From Flagellimonas meridianipacifica (lineage in GTDB: Bacteria > Bacteroidota > Bacteroidia > Flavobacteriales > Flavobacteriaceae), in assembly GCF_003001695.1 (NCBI RefSeq), contig NZ_PVYX01000001.1:682001-746000 (forward strand): a stretch of 64,000 nt of DNA. Direction: 5' to 3'. Within the stretch, counting starts at the first letter, position 1. Each line of letters starts with the position of its first letter. The notes under the pieces are model-generated. The model worked only from the letters and a program-made list of their open reading frames with translations. It did not search any database and was not told the origin of the DNA. Positions 30,776-38,958 of this stretch are shown one piece after another. The position numbers and the translations under genes were made by a program.

Positions 30776-31324
30776 ATGACCGCATTATTACTCATCGACA
30801 TTCAAAAAGGAATCCAAGAGACCGGATACTACGGAGAGGAACGCAACAATCCCCAGGCTGAAGAGAATTGCACCAAAATCTTGAACAGTTTTAGGGAAAA
30901 AGGATTGCCCATATTTCATGTGCAACACTGCTCCACCAACCCCGGTTCGCCCTTGCACCCTTCCAAAGAAACCCATGCTTTTTATCCAGGAGTCGCTCCA
31001 AAAAACGAAGAGCCTGTCATTCAAAAAGATGTGAACAGCGCCTTTATCGGGACCGACCTTGAGCAACAATTGCAACAGAAAGGCATTGATAAGGTGGTCA
31101 TTACTGGATTGACCACGGAACACTGCATTTCAACCTCTACCCGTATGGCCGCCAATTTAGGCTTTGATGTGACCCTTATTTCCGATGCCACCGCCGCCTT
31201 TAGCAAAAAAGGGATTGATGGAGAATTTATTGGGGCGAATATGGTACACCAGATTGAACTGGCCAACCTCAAGGATGAATTTGCTACTATTAAGGATACC
31301 CATACCCTCTTGAGTGAACTGTAA
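30776..31324 (+). CDS. Isochorismatase-like cysteine hydrolase
   Basis: The protein (182 aa) has the fold and triad of the cysteine hydrolase family: Asp in LLIDIQKG (near residue 7), Lys in IQKDVNSAF (near 89) and Cys in TGLTTEHCISTS (near 122), with the cis-peptide region before it. Substrate may be an amide such as nicotinamide-like compounds, which cannot be determined. The ATG at 30776 puts the first strand at the N-terminus as usual. It is followed 15 bases later by the Gfo/Idh gene. Confidence 0.9.
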   Translation: MTALLLIDIQKGIQETGYYGEERNNPQAEENCTKILNSFREKGLPIFHVQHCSTNPGSPLHPSKETHAFYPGVAPKNEEPVIQKDVNSAFIGTDLEQQLQQKGIDKVVITGLTTEHCISTSTRMAANLGFDVTLISDATAAFSKKGIDGEFIGANMVHQIELANLKDEFATIKDTHTLLSEL

Positions 31325-31339
31325 ATTGTAACTAGCTAA

Positions 31340-32446
31340 ATGAAACATCACTTTCTTTTTTTGTTCTCTGTTCTTATGATGCTATCTGCCAACATGCAAT
31401 CCCAAGAAAAACCTTTGAAAGTGGGTGTGGCGGGTCTGACCCATACCCATGTACACTGGATTTTGGGAAGGGACGATATTGGAGATATTGAAATTGTTGG
31501 TATTGCCGAACCCAATCGGGATTTGGCCCAACGCTATGCGGAGCAACATGGCTTTTCTATGGATTTAGTGTACAACACTTTGGACGAAATGATTGCGGCT
31601 ACTGGTCCCGAAGCGGTGACCGCTTTTGGTACCATTTATGACCATTTGGAAGTGGTAGAAACCTGTGCTCCAAAAGGCATCCATGTGATGGTAGAAAAAC
31701 CTTTGGCGGTGAGCATGGACCATGCCCAAAAGATGAAAGCCTTGGCCGAAAAGCACAACATACACCTTCTCACCAATTACGAAACCACCTGGTACCCCAC
31801 CAACCATAAAGCCAAAGCCCTTTTGAATGAAGGTAAGATTGGGGATTTACGAAAAGTGATTGTGCGCGATGGACACCGAGGCCCGAAAAAAATTGGGGTG
31901 AACAAAGAGTTTCTGGATTGGCTCACCGACCCCCAGGAAAACGGAGGTGGTGCAATAACCGATTTTGGCTGCTACGGGGCCAATCTTATGACCTGGCTGA
32001 TGCAGGGAAAACGACCTAATACGGTAACTGCAATTACCCAACAGTTGCAAGCCGAAAATAACCCCAAGGTGGACGACGATGCAACCATACTACTCACTTA
32101 TGATACGGCCCAAGCCATTATTGAAGCCTCTTGGAATTGGCCCATGGGCAGAAAAGACATGGAATTATACGGCTTAACAGGAGCCATTTATGCCGATAAC
32201 CGAAACGACCTACGTGTACGTATAGCGGAAGGTTATGATGGGTTTGAAGAAGAAAAAACCACCTTAGCTGAACGAGAGGCGCCCTACAACGACCCCTTCT
32301 CTTTATTGGCTGCTGTAGTAAAAGGAAGTATACGCTTATCCTCTTACAGCCTTTCTTCCCTGGAAAACAATATGGTGGTTATGGAGATTTTAGATGCTGC
32401 CCGAGAAAGCGCCAAAACGGGTAAAACGATTGTTTTGGAAGAGTAG
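31340..32446 (+). CDS. Secreted Gfo/Idh/MocA family oxidoreductase
   Basis: The protein (368 aa) has a signal peptide (about residues 1-21, ANMQSQ) and then a Gfo/Idh/MocA domain: KVGVAGLTHTHVHWI at the N-terminus, VEKPLAVS (the conserved EKP) near residue 118 and the C-terminal alpha/beta domain with GGGAITDFGCYGANL. The dinucleotide loop reads GVAGLTHTH rather than GxGxxG, so NAD(P) binding is atypical. Exported members of this family are common in Bacteroidota, where some act on sugars. It is the last conserved-looking gene before the cassette-like region. Confidence 0.88.
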   Translation: MKHHFLFLFSVLMMLSANMQSQEKPLKVGVAGLTHTHVHWILGRDDIGDIEIVGIAEPNRDLAQRYAEQHGFSMDLVYNTLDEMIAATGPEAVTAFGTIYDHLEVVETCAPKGIHVMVEKPLAVSMDHAQKMKALAEKHNIHLLTNYETTWYPTNHKAKALLNEGKIGDLRKVIVRDGHRGPKKIGVNKEFLDWLTDPQENGGGAITDFGCYGANLMTWLMQGKRPNTVTAITQQLQAENNPKVDDDATILLTYDTAQAIIEASWNWPMGRKDMELYGLTGAIYADNRNDLRVRIAEGYDGFEEEKTTLAEREAPYNDPFSLLAAVVKGSIRLSSYSLSSLENNMVVMEILDAARESAKTGKTIVLEE

Positions 32447-32566
32447 AAAAGTTATTTCCTTCACTAAGAGAAATTACAGATATCCTCTACAAGATAGTAC
32501 GATTATGCATTAAATTGGGGGTATAGAAGTATATTTCAAATCGCCATATATAAGTTGTGCCGAATC

Positions 32567-33325
32567 ATGTATAAGTTATTATTGTCAACATTTTTTATGC
32601 TGTTCATAATTGGAAAATCATTGGGACAGTACCCTGAACAGCCGCCAAAAGAACTGCTAAAGAAGTATAGATTTTATACTCATAAATTCGAACCAAAAAG
32701 CTGTTGGAAATATAAATATGAGTTAAAAAATGGACTTGTCGTAAAGCAACAAAACTATTGCAGAAACAAACTGACTTACTTGGCTCTCTTCGAATATGAT
32801 AAATTCGATAACGTATATAGGGAGATTGAGAAATATAATGCTGATGATGGAAATGTGAATAAAGTTTCAGAGATTAAGCTAGACTATGAGGATGGATTGC
32901 TGATTCGAAAAGAATTGGACTACGGAATAACTGAAAAGTATTCTGATTTCACTGAATTTGGTGAGCCAAAATTGATTGAAAGAGAAGATGAACATAACAT
33001 TTGGCCTTACAAAGAAACCTTTGAATATGATGAGAACGGAAATGTTATTAAATCTACTGTATATAGCACATACAACGATTTAGATGACAAAATTATCAAT
33101 GAAAAAGCAACCACCTCTTATAAATACGACAACTGGAATAATGTTGTAGAAATTCATAGAGAATTTGAACCTGAACAAGAATTTCCAATCATTATGATTG
33201 GCGGGCCAGCGAAATATGAGTTTGAATATTTTAGATACAAGTACAATGATAGTGGACTTTGGACCAAGAAGTACAAAACCGTCAATGAAAAGGAGTATCT
33301 AATCGCCAAAAGAAAGTATAAATAA
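32567..33325 (+). CDS. Hypothetical secreted protein with YD/RHS-like repeats
   Basis: The protein (252 aa) has a signal peptide (MYKLLLSTFFMLFIIGKSLGQ) and several degenerate YD-type repeats (FEYDKFDNVYREI, FEYDENGNVIKS, YKYDNWNNVVEI), the short units seen in RHS proteins. Only a few are present and there is no RHS core or toxin tail, so a stand-alone periplasmic or surface beta-rich protein is more likely than an RHS toxin. It is the first gene of the cassette-like array. Confidence 0.6.
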   Translation: MYKLLLSTFFMLFIIGKSLGQYPEQPPKELLKKYRFYTHKFEPKSCWKYKYELKNGLVVKQQNYCRNKLTYLALFEYDKFDNVYREIEKYNADDGNVNKVSEIKLDYEDGLLIRKELDYGITEKYSDFTEFGEPKLIEREDEHNIWPYKETFEYDENGNVIKSTVYSTYNDLDDKIINEKATTSYKYDNWNNVVEIHREFEPEQEFPIIMIGGPAKYEFEYFRYKYNDSGLWTKKYKTVNEKEYLIAKRKYK

Positions 33326-33369
33326 CGGTGTCCAATAATGACTATAGCTCATAGCTGAGACCGTCTACG
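33325..33369 (+). repeat. attC-like element 1
   Basis: The left end ACGGT overlaps the stop codon of the upstream gene and is inverted as ACCGT (33360-33364). The right part is CATAGCTGAGACCGTC, and the next ATG follows 16 bases after the element. Confidence 0.5.
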
Positions 33370-33385
33370 TAGTTTAAAACAGATT

Positions 33386-33727
33386 ATGCTTAATAAAAGT
33401 AACATCCCTTTGGGTTGTGTAGTGTATTCAGAATCAATCCATGGCATTGAAGCTGAATGGATTTTTAAACGAAAAGATACAATAGAACGGGGAAAGGGAA
33501 TCGGAATACGACTAACTGAAGTAAACAAAAAAAGGAGATATGAAGGGGAATTTGAGATTACTTACTCTGATACAGATGGCAATACCTCACCAAAACTATA
33601 TTTGATTATTTCCTTTGAATCGGGATATTATACCTTGACATGGAGCAACAATGAAAAAATTACAGATATAGGGATTGGTATCGAAAGGGATAACAAGTTA
33701 TTGGTCAGTTATACCAAAGCCATTTGA
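33386..33727 (+). CDS. Hypothetical protein (cassette-like array)
   Basis: A 113-residue protein without signal peptide or membrane segment. It looks beta-rich (GCVVYSESIHGIEAEWIF, GEFEITYSDTDGN, LYLIISFESGYYTLTW) and could form a single lipocalin- or SHOCT-unrelated barrel. I do not recognise a family. It sits between attC-like elements 1 and 2. Confidence 0.55.
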   Translation: MLNKSNIPLGCVVYSESIHGIEAEWIFKRKDTIERGKGIGIRLTEVNKKRRYEGEFEITYSDTDGNTSPKLYLIISFESGYYTLTWSNNEKITDIGIGIERDNKLLVSYTKAI

Positions 33728-33788
33728 ATTCAATTTTTAGGATTTATGAATTTTCCCATTTTGATTTCTGAATCAGTTAAAAAATTAT

Positions 33789-33901
33789 GCAGAACAACGG
33801 TTATAACCCATAGCTTTTGCCTGACCATTTTTTGTACTTTCAATTCGACCAATAAATGGCTGGCGCTGGCCATAAAGTCATCGCCGAGACCTTTGTACAC
33901 A
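33789..33901 (+). repeat. attC-like element 2 (long form)
   Basis: The element begins GCAGAACAACGGTTATAACC, contains ACCATTT (33824-33830) and AAATGG (33854-33859) as inverted arms, and ends CATCGCCGAGACCTTTGTACAC, 13 bases before the next ATG. From 33824 on it is clearly homologous to element 5. Confidence 0.65.
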
Positions 33902-33913
33902 ATTAAAAATCCA

Positions 33914-34414
33914 ATGCTTAGAATTTTCACACCAATGCTTTTCATTTCAATTTTCTTAGCCGGTTGCGGTGGTGACGACTATTATAACATTGCGACATTT
34001 CATGCTAAGAATGGTGATTACGAAAAGGCAATAGAATATTTTACAAAAGCGATTGAGAAAAATCCAAAAGACACGGAAGCCTATTACCAAAGAGCTTATT
34101 GTCGCCAAGCCATAAATGGTAATAATGAGCTTATAATTGCTGACTATACTAAATCATTAGAGTTTAATCAAAACGACCATGAGGCTTACATGAATAGAGG
34201 TGTGGCGAAAATGGCAATTGGAAAGACTTCGGAATCAATACAAGATTATTTGAAATCAATTGAGATTAATCCAAAATACCCCTTAGTATACGCGAACCTT
34301 GGAAATGCTTATAAATTGAAATTTGATGACGAAAAAGCTTGTAAAAATTGGAAAAAGTCTCTTGAACTTGGAAGTGAAAATGTTCGAGAAAGGATTGAAA
34401 TAAATTGTAAATAA
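33914..34414 (+). CDS. TPR-repeat lipoprotein
   Basis: The protein (166 aa) has a lipoprotein signal (lipobox LAGCGG near residue 19) and about four tetratricopeptide repeats (DYEKAIEYFTKAIEKNPKDTEAY and similar units), a protein-interaction scaffold. The frame is open further upstream through the repeat element, but the signal peptide sets the start at 33914. It is a single-gene cassette bounded by elements 2 and 3; the bases at its two ends are inverted copies of each other (TTTGTACACA at 33892, TGTGTACAAC at 34420). Confidence 0.75.
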   Translation: MLRIFTPMLFISIFLAGCGGDDYYNIATFHAKNGDYEKAIEYFTKAIEKNPKDTEAYYQRAYCRQAINGNNELIIADYTKSLEFNQNDHEAYMNRGVAKMAIGKTSESIQDYLKSIEINPKYPLVYANLGNAYKLKFDDEKACKNWKKSLELGSENVRERIEINCK

Positions 34415-34419
34415 AAAAC

Positions 34420-34486
34420 TGTGTACAACAAAACCTATTCGCAATACCCTTCGGGAAACTACGCGTGGCCAAACCGTTTGCAAAAA
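34420..34486 (+). repeat. attC-like element 3
   Basis: It begins TGTGTACAACAAAACC and ends GGCCAAACCGTTTGCAAAAATC, closely matching the right end of element 5 (GCCGAAACCGTTAGCC). The inner CCCTTCGGG is a small hairpin. The next ATG follows within seven bases. Confidence 0.55.
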
Positions 34487-34492
34487 TCATAA

Positions 34493-34783
34493 ATGCAGAA
34501 GTTTAAAAGCATTGGATTCCTAATTCTAGTTATCGTTATCGGATATAATGTCTACGATTATTTTAAAGTGAAAAGGGAATTAGAAAATAAGAATCTTCAG
34601 GAATGTAGCAGAAAATTCAGAATCACAAATCCTGAAATCGATAAAACGGTCGCTGACCAATATTGTAAGTGTACTATTGAAAGACTTGGTGAAAAGTATA
34701 AAAACTCAAAAATCGAAGCGGAAAAAATTCTTGAAGATGAAAGAGCAGTTATGCAGGATTGTTTTGAAGAAGCGAATAAATAA
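34493..34783 (+). CDS. Hypothetical small membrane-anchored protein
   Basis: A 96-residue protein with one N-terminal membrane anchor (about residues 5-22, IGFLILVIVIGYNVYDYF) and a charged helical domain carrying three Cys (LQECSRKF, YCKCTIERL). The spacing of Cys with the phrase VADQYCKCTIERLGEKY is reminiscent of small Bacteroidota proteins of unknown function. No family is assigned. It lies between attC-like elements 3 and 4. Confidence 0.55.
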   Translation: MQKFKSIGFLILVIVIGYNVYDYFKVKRELENKNLQECSRKFRITNPEIDKTVADQYCKCTIERLGEKYKNSKIEAEKILEDERAVMQDCFEEANK

Positions 34784-34790
34784 AACAAAC

Positions 34791-34862
34791 TTTTGCTATT
34801 AATAACCATGATTTGTTATGGTTTTGTAAGACACCAAAATCATCGCCGAGACCATTAGCTAC
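34791..34862 (+). repeat. attC-like element 4
   Basis: It contains the hairpin AACCAT (34804-34809) / ATGGTT (34818-34823) and the right end CATCGCCGAGACCATTAGCTAC. The next gene starts 54 bases later. Confidence 0.5.
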
Positions 34863-34916
34863 AAATGGAAAATGCGACATACAACCAAATCAATCGTCTT
34901 TACAATAAACAACTGA

Positions 34917-36656
34917 ATGAAAATCCTTCTGAATGTATGTGTTGTTTTGCTTTTAGGCTGCAATACATCAAACAAAAAAGACAACACACAACTCACCAAC
35001 TCAAATGACGATTACCTGATTGAAGATGTTGTAATTGAAACAAGGGATGGGGCGCAACTATCAGCAATCGTTTGCCGAAAAAAAGAAAACACCAAACCAC
35101 AGGCTGTAATCTTACAGAGTACCATTTATGTCAGGGACAAAGGCCGTGACCTAAACACCATAAAAGAATCTGCAGACAGAGGTTATGTGGGAGTTATTGC
35201 TTACGCAAGAGGAAAACGCTTTAGCCCGAATGAAATTTGGCCTTATGAAAATGATGCCAATGACACTTATGATGTTATCGATTGGATTAGCAAGCAAGAA
35301 TGGTGTGATGGGCGCGTTGGGATGTTCGGTGGCAGCTATAATGGGTTTACGCAATGGGCCTCGCTGAAAAAACCACACCCTGCACTTAAAACAATTGTGC
35401 CCTATGTGGCAAACAGACCTGGATTGGGCTTGCCGATGGAGAACAATATTTTTATTAATCCGAATTACGAATGGGCATTTCTAGTCGGGAACAATAAATA
35501 TTTGGATACTATCGCCGGCAATGATAGACAACGTTCTCGAAATTTGATGTTCAACTGGTGGGAAACTGGTGTATCCTACAATAGAATGGATAGTATTGAC
35601 GGAATACCCAACAGGCTTTTTCAAAGATGGATAAGCCATCCTTCATTTGATGGGTATTGGCAAAAAATGGCGCCTTATAAAGAAGACTTTTCACAAATTG
35701 ATATTCCCATACTTTCGATAGATGGCTACTACAACGATTCACAAAATTCAGGACTTTATTATTTAAGGGAGCATTACAAATACAATCCAAATGCCGAGCA
35801 CTATTTGATTATCGGCCCATACAGTCATTTTGGCGCGCAGCGCAATGGTTCTGAAGAAATAAATGGATACGAAGTTGATAAGGACGCGCTGATAAACACA
35901 AATGAAATAACCTATCAATGGTTCGATTATGTCTTCAATGATGGCAACAAGCCCGAAAAATTGCAAAACAAAATCAATTACCAGGTGATGGGAGCAAACG
36001 AATGGCGAAGCGCGTCATCGATTGAAAATATGAGCAATACCCATTTAAAATTCTACTTGACAACTGAAAAGCAGAATGACATCTATACTTTAAATGATGA
36101 AAAGCCTGTAAATTCTGCATTCTTATCCCAAAAGGTGGATTTTTCCGATAGAAAAAATGGCAATAATGATTATTATCCGAATCCGATAATAAAAGAGGAT
36201 ATGGATTTGAGCAATGGATTTAATTTTATAAGCGAACCTCTTGAAGAATCCATTGTTGTCAATGGCTCTTTTCTGGGTGAATTAACCGTCAGCATAAATA
36301 AAAAAGACTTTGATTTTGGAGTCACACTTTACGAAGTGATGCCCAATGGAAAACTATTCCACCTATCTTATATTGTCGGAAGAGCAAGTTATGCGGATGA
36401 TATCGAAAACAGGCAATTACTTCAACCCAAAGAAATCGAAAGAATTCCATTTTCAAACACACATTTGGTCAGTAAGAAACTAAGCAAAGGAAGTCGTCTG
36501 CTTGTGTATATTAATGTCAATAAAAATCCGTTTTCCGAACTCAACTATGGGACTGGAAAAACCGTAAGCGAGGAATCCATAAAAGATGCTCATGAACCTT
36601 TAGAAGTTAAATGGTACAATGACAGCTACGTAGAAATACCAATCTTAACTGACTAA
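34917..36656 (+). CDS. CocE/NonD family (S15-type) hydrolase lipoprotein
   Basis: The protein (579 aa) has a lipoprotein signal (lipobox LLGCNT near residue 15). The catalytic alpha/beta-hydrolase domain of the X-Pro dipeptidyl-peptidase S15/CocE family follows, with the Ser elbow FGGSYNGFTQW intact and the later Asp and His regions (SIDGYYND, GPYSHFG). The C-terminal jelly-roll domain (from about residue 400) completes the architecture. Likely activities are acyl-ester or peptide hydrolysis; the substrate is unknown. At 1.7 kb this is the longest gene of the cassette-like array. Confidence 0.85.
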   Translation: MKILLNVCVVLLLGCNTSNKKDNTQLTNSNDDYLIEDVVIETRDGAQLSAIVCRKKENTKPQAVILQSTIYVRDKGRDLNTIKESADRGYVGVIAYARGKRFSPNEIWPYENDANDTYDVIDWISKQEWCDGRVGMFGGSYNGFTQWASLKKPHPALKTIVPYVANRPGLGLPMENNIFINPNYEWAFLVGNNKYLDTIAGNDRQRSRNLMFNWWETGVSYNRMDSIDGIPNRLFQRWISHPSFDGYWQKMAPYKEDFSQIDIPILSIDGYYNDSQNSGLYYLREHYKYNPNAEHYLIIGPYSHFGAQRNGSEEINGYEVDKDALINTNEITYQWFDYVFNDGNKPEKLQNKINYQVMGANEWRSASSIENMSNTHLKFYLTTEKQNDIYTLNDEKPVNSAFLSQKVDFSDRKNGNNDYYPNPIIKEDMDLSNGFNFISEPLEESIVVNGSFLGELTVSINKKDFDFGVTLYEVMPNGKLFHLSYIVGRASYADDIENRQLLQPKEIERIPFSNTHLVSKKLSKGSRLLVYINVNKNPFSELNYGTGKTVSEESIKDAHEPLEVKWYNDSYVEIPILTD

Positions 36657-36764
36657 ATACAGGGAGTGACTCCAACACATAACGTGGTATATAAAAAACA
36701 ATCCTTATTTTTTAAAAACCGTAACAATTTCAAATCTCATGGGTCATTGAAACAAACAAATCAA

Positions 36765-37850
36765 ATGAAATTAATTTTACAGCTACTTCTAATCACTTTT
36801 TTGATAGGAAAATCGTACGCCCAAGAAAGTGATAGAAGTGTTTTTGGCAAAACGGATGCCTACTTGGAAAGTACCCTAGATAGTCTACAGATTGTTGGTT
36901 TAAACTATGCAATACTTGTTGACAATAAAGTAGTGCACAAAAAATCATTCGGTTCGGCACATGCCCAACTTGATGTGCCTATGACCCTGGACAAATCCTT
37001 TCCCGTAGCTTCAATATCCAAAATGTTCAGCTCAATTGCCCTTCATAAATTACTGAGCATTCATAATAGGGACGTAAGTGAAACCGTAGGGGATTTTCTT
37101 CCAAGCAGAAACGACTTGCCCGAATCATGGCAAAAATTGACGCTAGAACAATTGCTCTCCCATACTTCTGGTGTTCCAGACCAAATAGACTATCAAATTT
37201 TTTTAGCGCCAGAAAGTGAACAATCGGTTATTGATGCCATAAAGGATAAACCATTTAGTTCCCAGCCAGGAACGGAATCAAAGTATAATGCAACAGGGTT
37301 TTTGTTGATTCGTGCCATAATTGAAAAATTGGCCAACCAAGATTTTGAATCGCACATGCAAACGGAATATTTTGACAAGTTCAATTTAATTTCCGCTAAA
37401 TATGGTGGATTTAAAAAAGTGATTCCAAATAGGGTGACCTGCTACCAAAACAACAATGGAAATTTAGAAATGTTCCCTCTCAATTATTCGCCACCAATGT
37501 ATGCTGGTGCGGGTCTAAACATCACTATTAATGATTTGGCCAAATGGTTTCAAGCATTACAAGATGGACTGATTCTGGACAAAGACATCTTTAATAAGAT
37601 TTGGACGCCCGTTAAATTGGCCAATGGAAAGGATGGTTATTTTGGGTTGGGATGGGAATCCTATAGACTTGAAGGAGGCTACCGAATGGTGGGTCACGGC
37701 GGTGCTGGAATTTCATCCTTTAGGCATTACTGGAATGAAAACACAAATCAGAACATTACGATAATCCTGTTGACAAATGGCGCCTATGACTGGAAAATAA
37801 GGCCCAATCAAATGAATTCAGAAATTGCCAACATGTTATTTGAAAAATAA
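36765..37850 (+). CDS. Serine hydrolase, class C beta-lactamase/PBP-like
   Basis: The protein (361 aa) has a signal peptide (ends GKSYAQ) and the beta-lactamase class C/esterase fold. Catalytic motifs are SxxK in VASISKMF, YxN in KYNATGF and the HxG-type GHGGAGISSF near the C-terminus. Such proteins in Bacteroidota are usually D-amino-acid peptidases or esterases rather than resistance enzymes. The frame is open another 33 codons upstream, but the signal peptide fixes the start. The gap before it holds ACATAACGTGGTATA, which may be a divergent site. Confidence 0.85.
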   Translation: MKLILQLLLITFLIGKSYAQESDRSVFGKTDAYLESTLDSLQIVGLNYAILVDNKVVHKKSFGSAHAQLDVPMTLDKSFPVASISKMFSSIALHKLLSIHNRDVSETVGDFLPSRNDLPESWQKLTLEQLLSHTSGVPDQIDYQIFLAPESEQSVIDAIKDKPFSSQPGTESKYNATGFLLIRAIIEKLANQDFESHMQTEYFDKFNLISAKYGGFKKVIPNRVTCYQNNNGNLEMFPLNYSPPMYAGAGLNITINDLAKWFQALQDGLILDKDIFNKIWTPVKLANGKDGYFGLGWESYRLEGGYRMVGHGGAGISSFRHYWNENTNQNITIILLTNGAYDWKIRPNQMNSEIANMLFEK

Positions 37851-37860
37851 CTAAAGTTCT

Positions 37861-37968
37861 CCACACTGGCTTTAATACAGGCCTTCCACTTGGCCATTTT
37901 TTCGTACTTTCAATTCAACCAATAAATGGCTGTAGTTGGCCATCAGGGCATCGCCGAAACCGTTAGCC
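37861..37968 (+). repeat. attC-like element 5 (long form)
   Basis: The inverted arms GCCATTT (37893-37899) and AAATGGC (37924-37930) are perfect. The right end is GCATCGCCGAAACCGTTAGCC. The block from 37891 onwards matches element 2 over about 75 bases at high identity. The next ATG follows nine bases later. Confidence 0.65.
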
Positions 37969-37977
37969 AAAATATCA

Positions 37978-38445
37978 ATGAAAAGCCCTCTGAACATAGA
38001 GATTATAGAAAATAATGGAGGTGGACATAATGATTTGTTGTTTGAAATACCTAAACTAATAGGACAACAAAAATTTGACACTTACTATTTTGCCTTGGCG
38101 ATTGAACCAAAACATGGAATAGCAGAGATTAAAAATGCTGTTGCTCGATTAATCGATTCGTGGAATAAAAAACAAGCTGAATTGAAAAACGGACAGGTTA
38201 TTTATCTGCCCATTGATTTTTCAGACCAATACACAGGTTGTTTAAGAGTGGAGAAGAAAAACGACCTGACTTTAAGTTATGGATTTTCAAGACGTGAAGG
38301 TTGGAGGGGTGATCCAATGAATCCAGTAGACTATTTTGAATCGATAACCGATTTCAATTCCATCAATGAAAAGTCGATAACGGTTAATCAATTGGAATTT
38401 GAAAAGTGTTTGACCGAAATAATTGAAAAACTGAAATCGAAGTAA
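37978..38445 (+). CDS. Hypothetical protein (cassette-like array)
   Basis: A 155-residue soluble protein with no signal peptide. It begins MKSPLNIEIIENNGGGHND and contains FDTYYFALAIEPKHGIAEI and IYLPIDFSDQYTGCLRVEKKNDLTLSYGF, suggesting a mixed alpha/beta fold; the style recalls immunity-type proteins but no family is recognised. The frame continues upstream into the repeat; the ATG at 37978 is the first start after the element. Confidence 0.55.
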   Translation: MKSPLNIEIIENNGGGHNDLLFEIPKLIGQQKFDTYYFALAIEPKHGIAEIKNAVARLIDSWNKKQAELKNGQVIYLPIDFSDQYTGCLRVEKKNDLTLSYGFSRREGWRGDPMNPVDYFESITDFNSINEKSITVNQLEFEKCLTEIIEKLKSK

Positions 38446-38470
38446 AAAGTAGAATAACAATATCATAAAT

Positions 38471-38492
38471 CATAGCTGAGACCACAAGCACC
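38471..38492 (+). repeat. attC-like element 6
   Basis: CATAGCTGAGACC followed by ACAAGCACC, 22 bases before the next ATG. The left half is not well preserved. Confidence 0.45.
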
Positions 38493-38514
38493 AATAGATT
38501 TAAAATCGAACAAA

Positions 38515-38892
38515 ATGGAAGTCACCACCGAAAAAAATGAAAAGGTTGCCAATATGGTATTCGCATCCATTTATCCACTTTACCTGAATAGATTGGAGAA
38601 AAATGGAAGAACAAAAGAAGAACTCAACCAAGTAATCCAATGGTTCACTGGTTTTGATCAAGATGCTCTACAAGCCCTTATTGATAAAAAAGCTACGTTT
38701 AGAACATTTTTTCAAAAAGCCAACATACATCCAAATTCTTACTTGATTAAAGGAGTGGTTTGTGGATATCGCATTGAAGAAATAGCCGATGAATTTGAGT
38801 TGTACAAACAGTGTAGACAAATGGAAAAGCTGATTGATGAATTGGCAAAAGGTCGTAAAATGGAGAAAATTTTACGTGAAGAAAAAAAGTAG
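38515..38892 (+). CDS. DUF2200 family protein
   Basis: The protein (125 aa) matches DUF2200 along its full length: VFASIYPLYLNRLEKNGRTKEEL, IQWFTGFDQDALQ, YLIKGVVCGYRIEEIADE and the C-terminal KLIDELAKGRKMEKIL. These small cytoplasmic proteins have no known function. DUF2200 is scattered through many bacteria, which fits a mobile, cassette-type gene. GGAGCTAACAAAACC, a possible left site end, follows the stop. Confidence 0.8.
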   Translation: MEVTTEKNEKVANMVFASIYPLYLNRLEKNGRTKEELNQVIQWFTGFDQDALQALIDKKATFRTFFQKANIHPNSYLIKGVVCGYRIEEIADEFELYKQCRQMEKLIDELAKGRKMEKILREEKK

Positions 38893-38958
38893 ACCCTGGA
38901 GCTAACAAAACCTCAACTACGTCAAAAATGGAGTTTGACGAAAACGCTACCTTCTGTT

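Noticed and set aside
32567..33325. RHS/YD-repeat polymorphic toxin.
   Set aside because: Only a few degenerate repeats, no RHS core, no variable toxin tail and no immunity gene pattern.
36765..37850. Antibiotic-resistance beta-lactamase.
   Set aside because: The motifs fit the broad class C/esterase family, but most Bacteroidota members are peptidases or esterases and nothing specific to resistance is visible.
33730..38081. Two minus-strand frames (33730-33945 and 37872-38081) that encode similar peptides.
   Set aside because: The similarity comes from the repeated intergenic elements 2 and 5, which both frames cross; neither has gene-like context.
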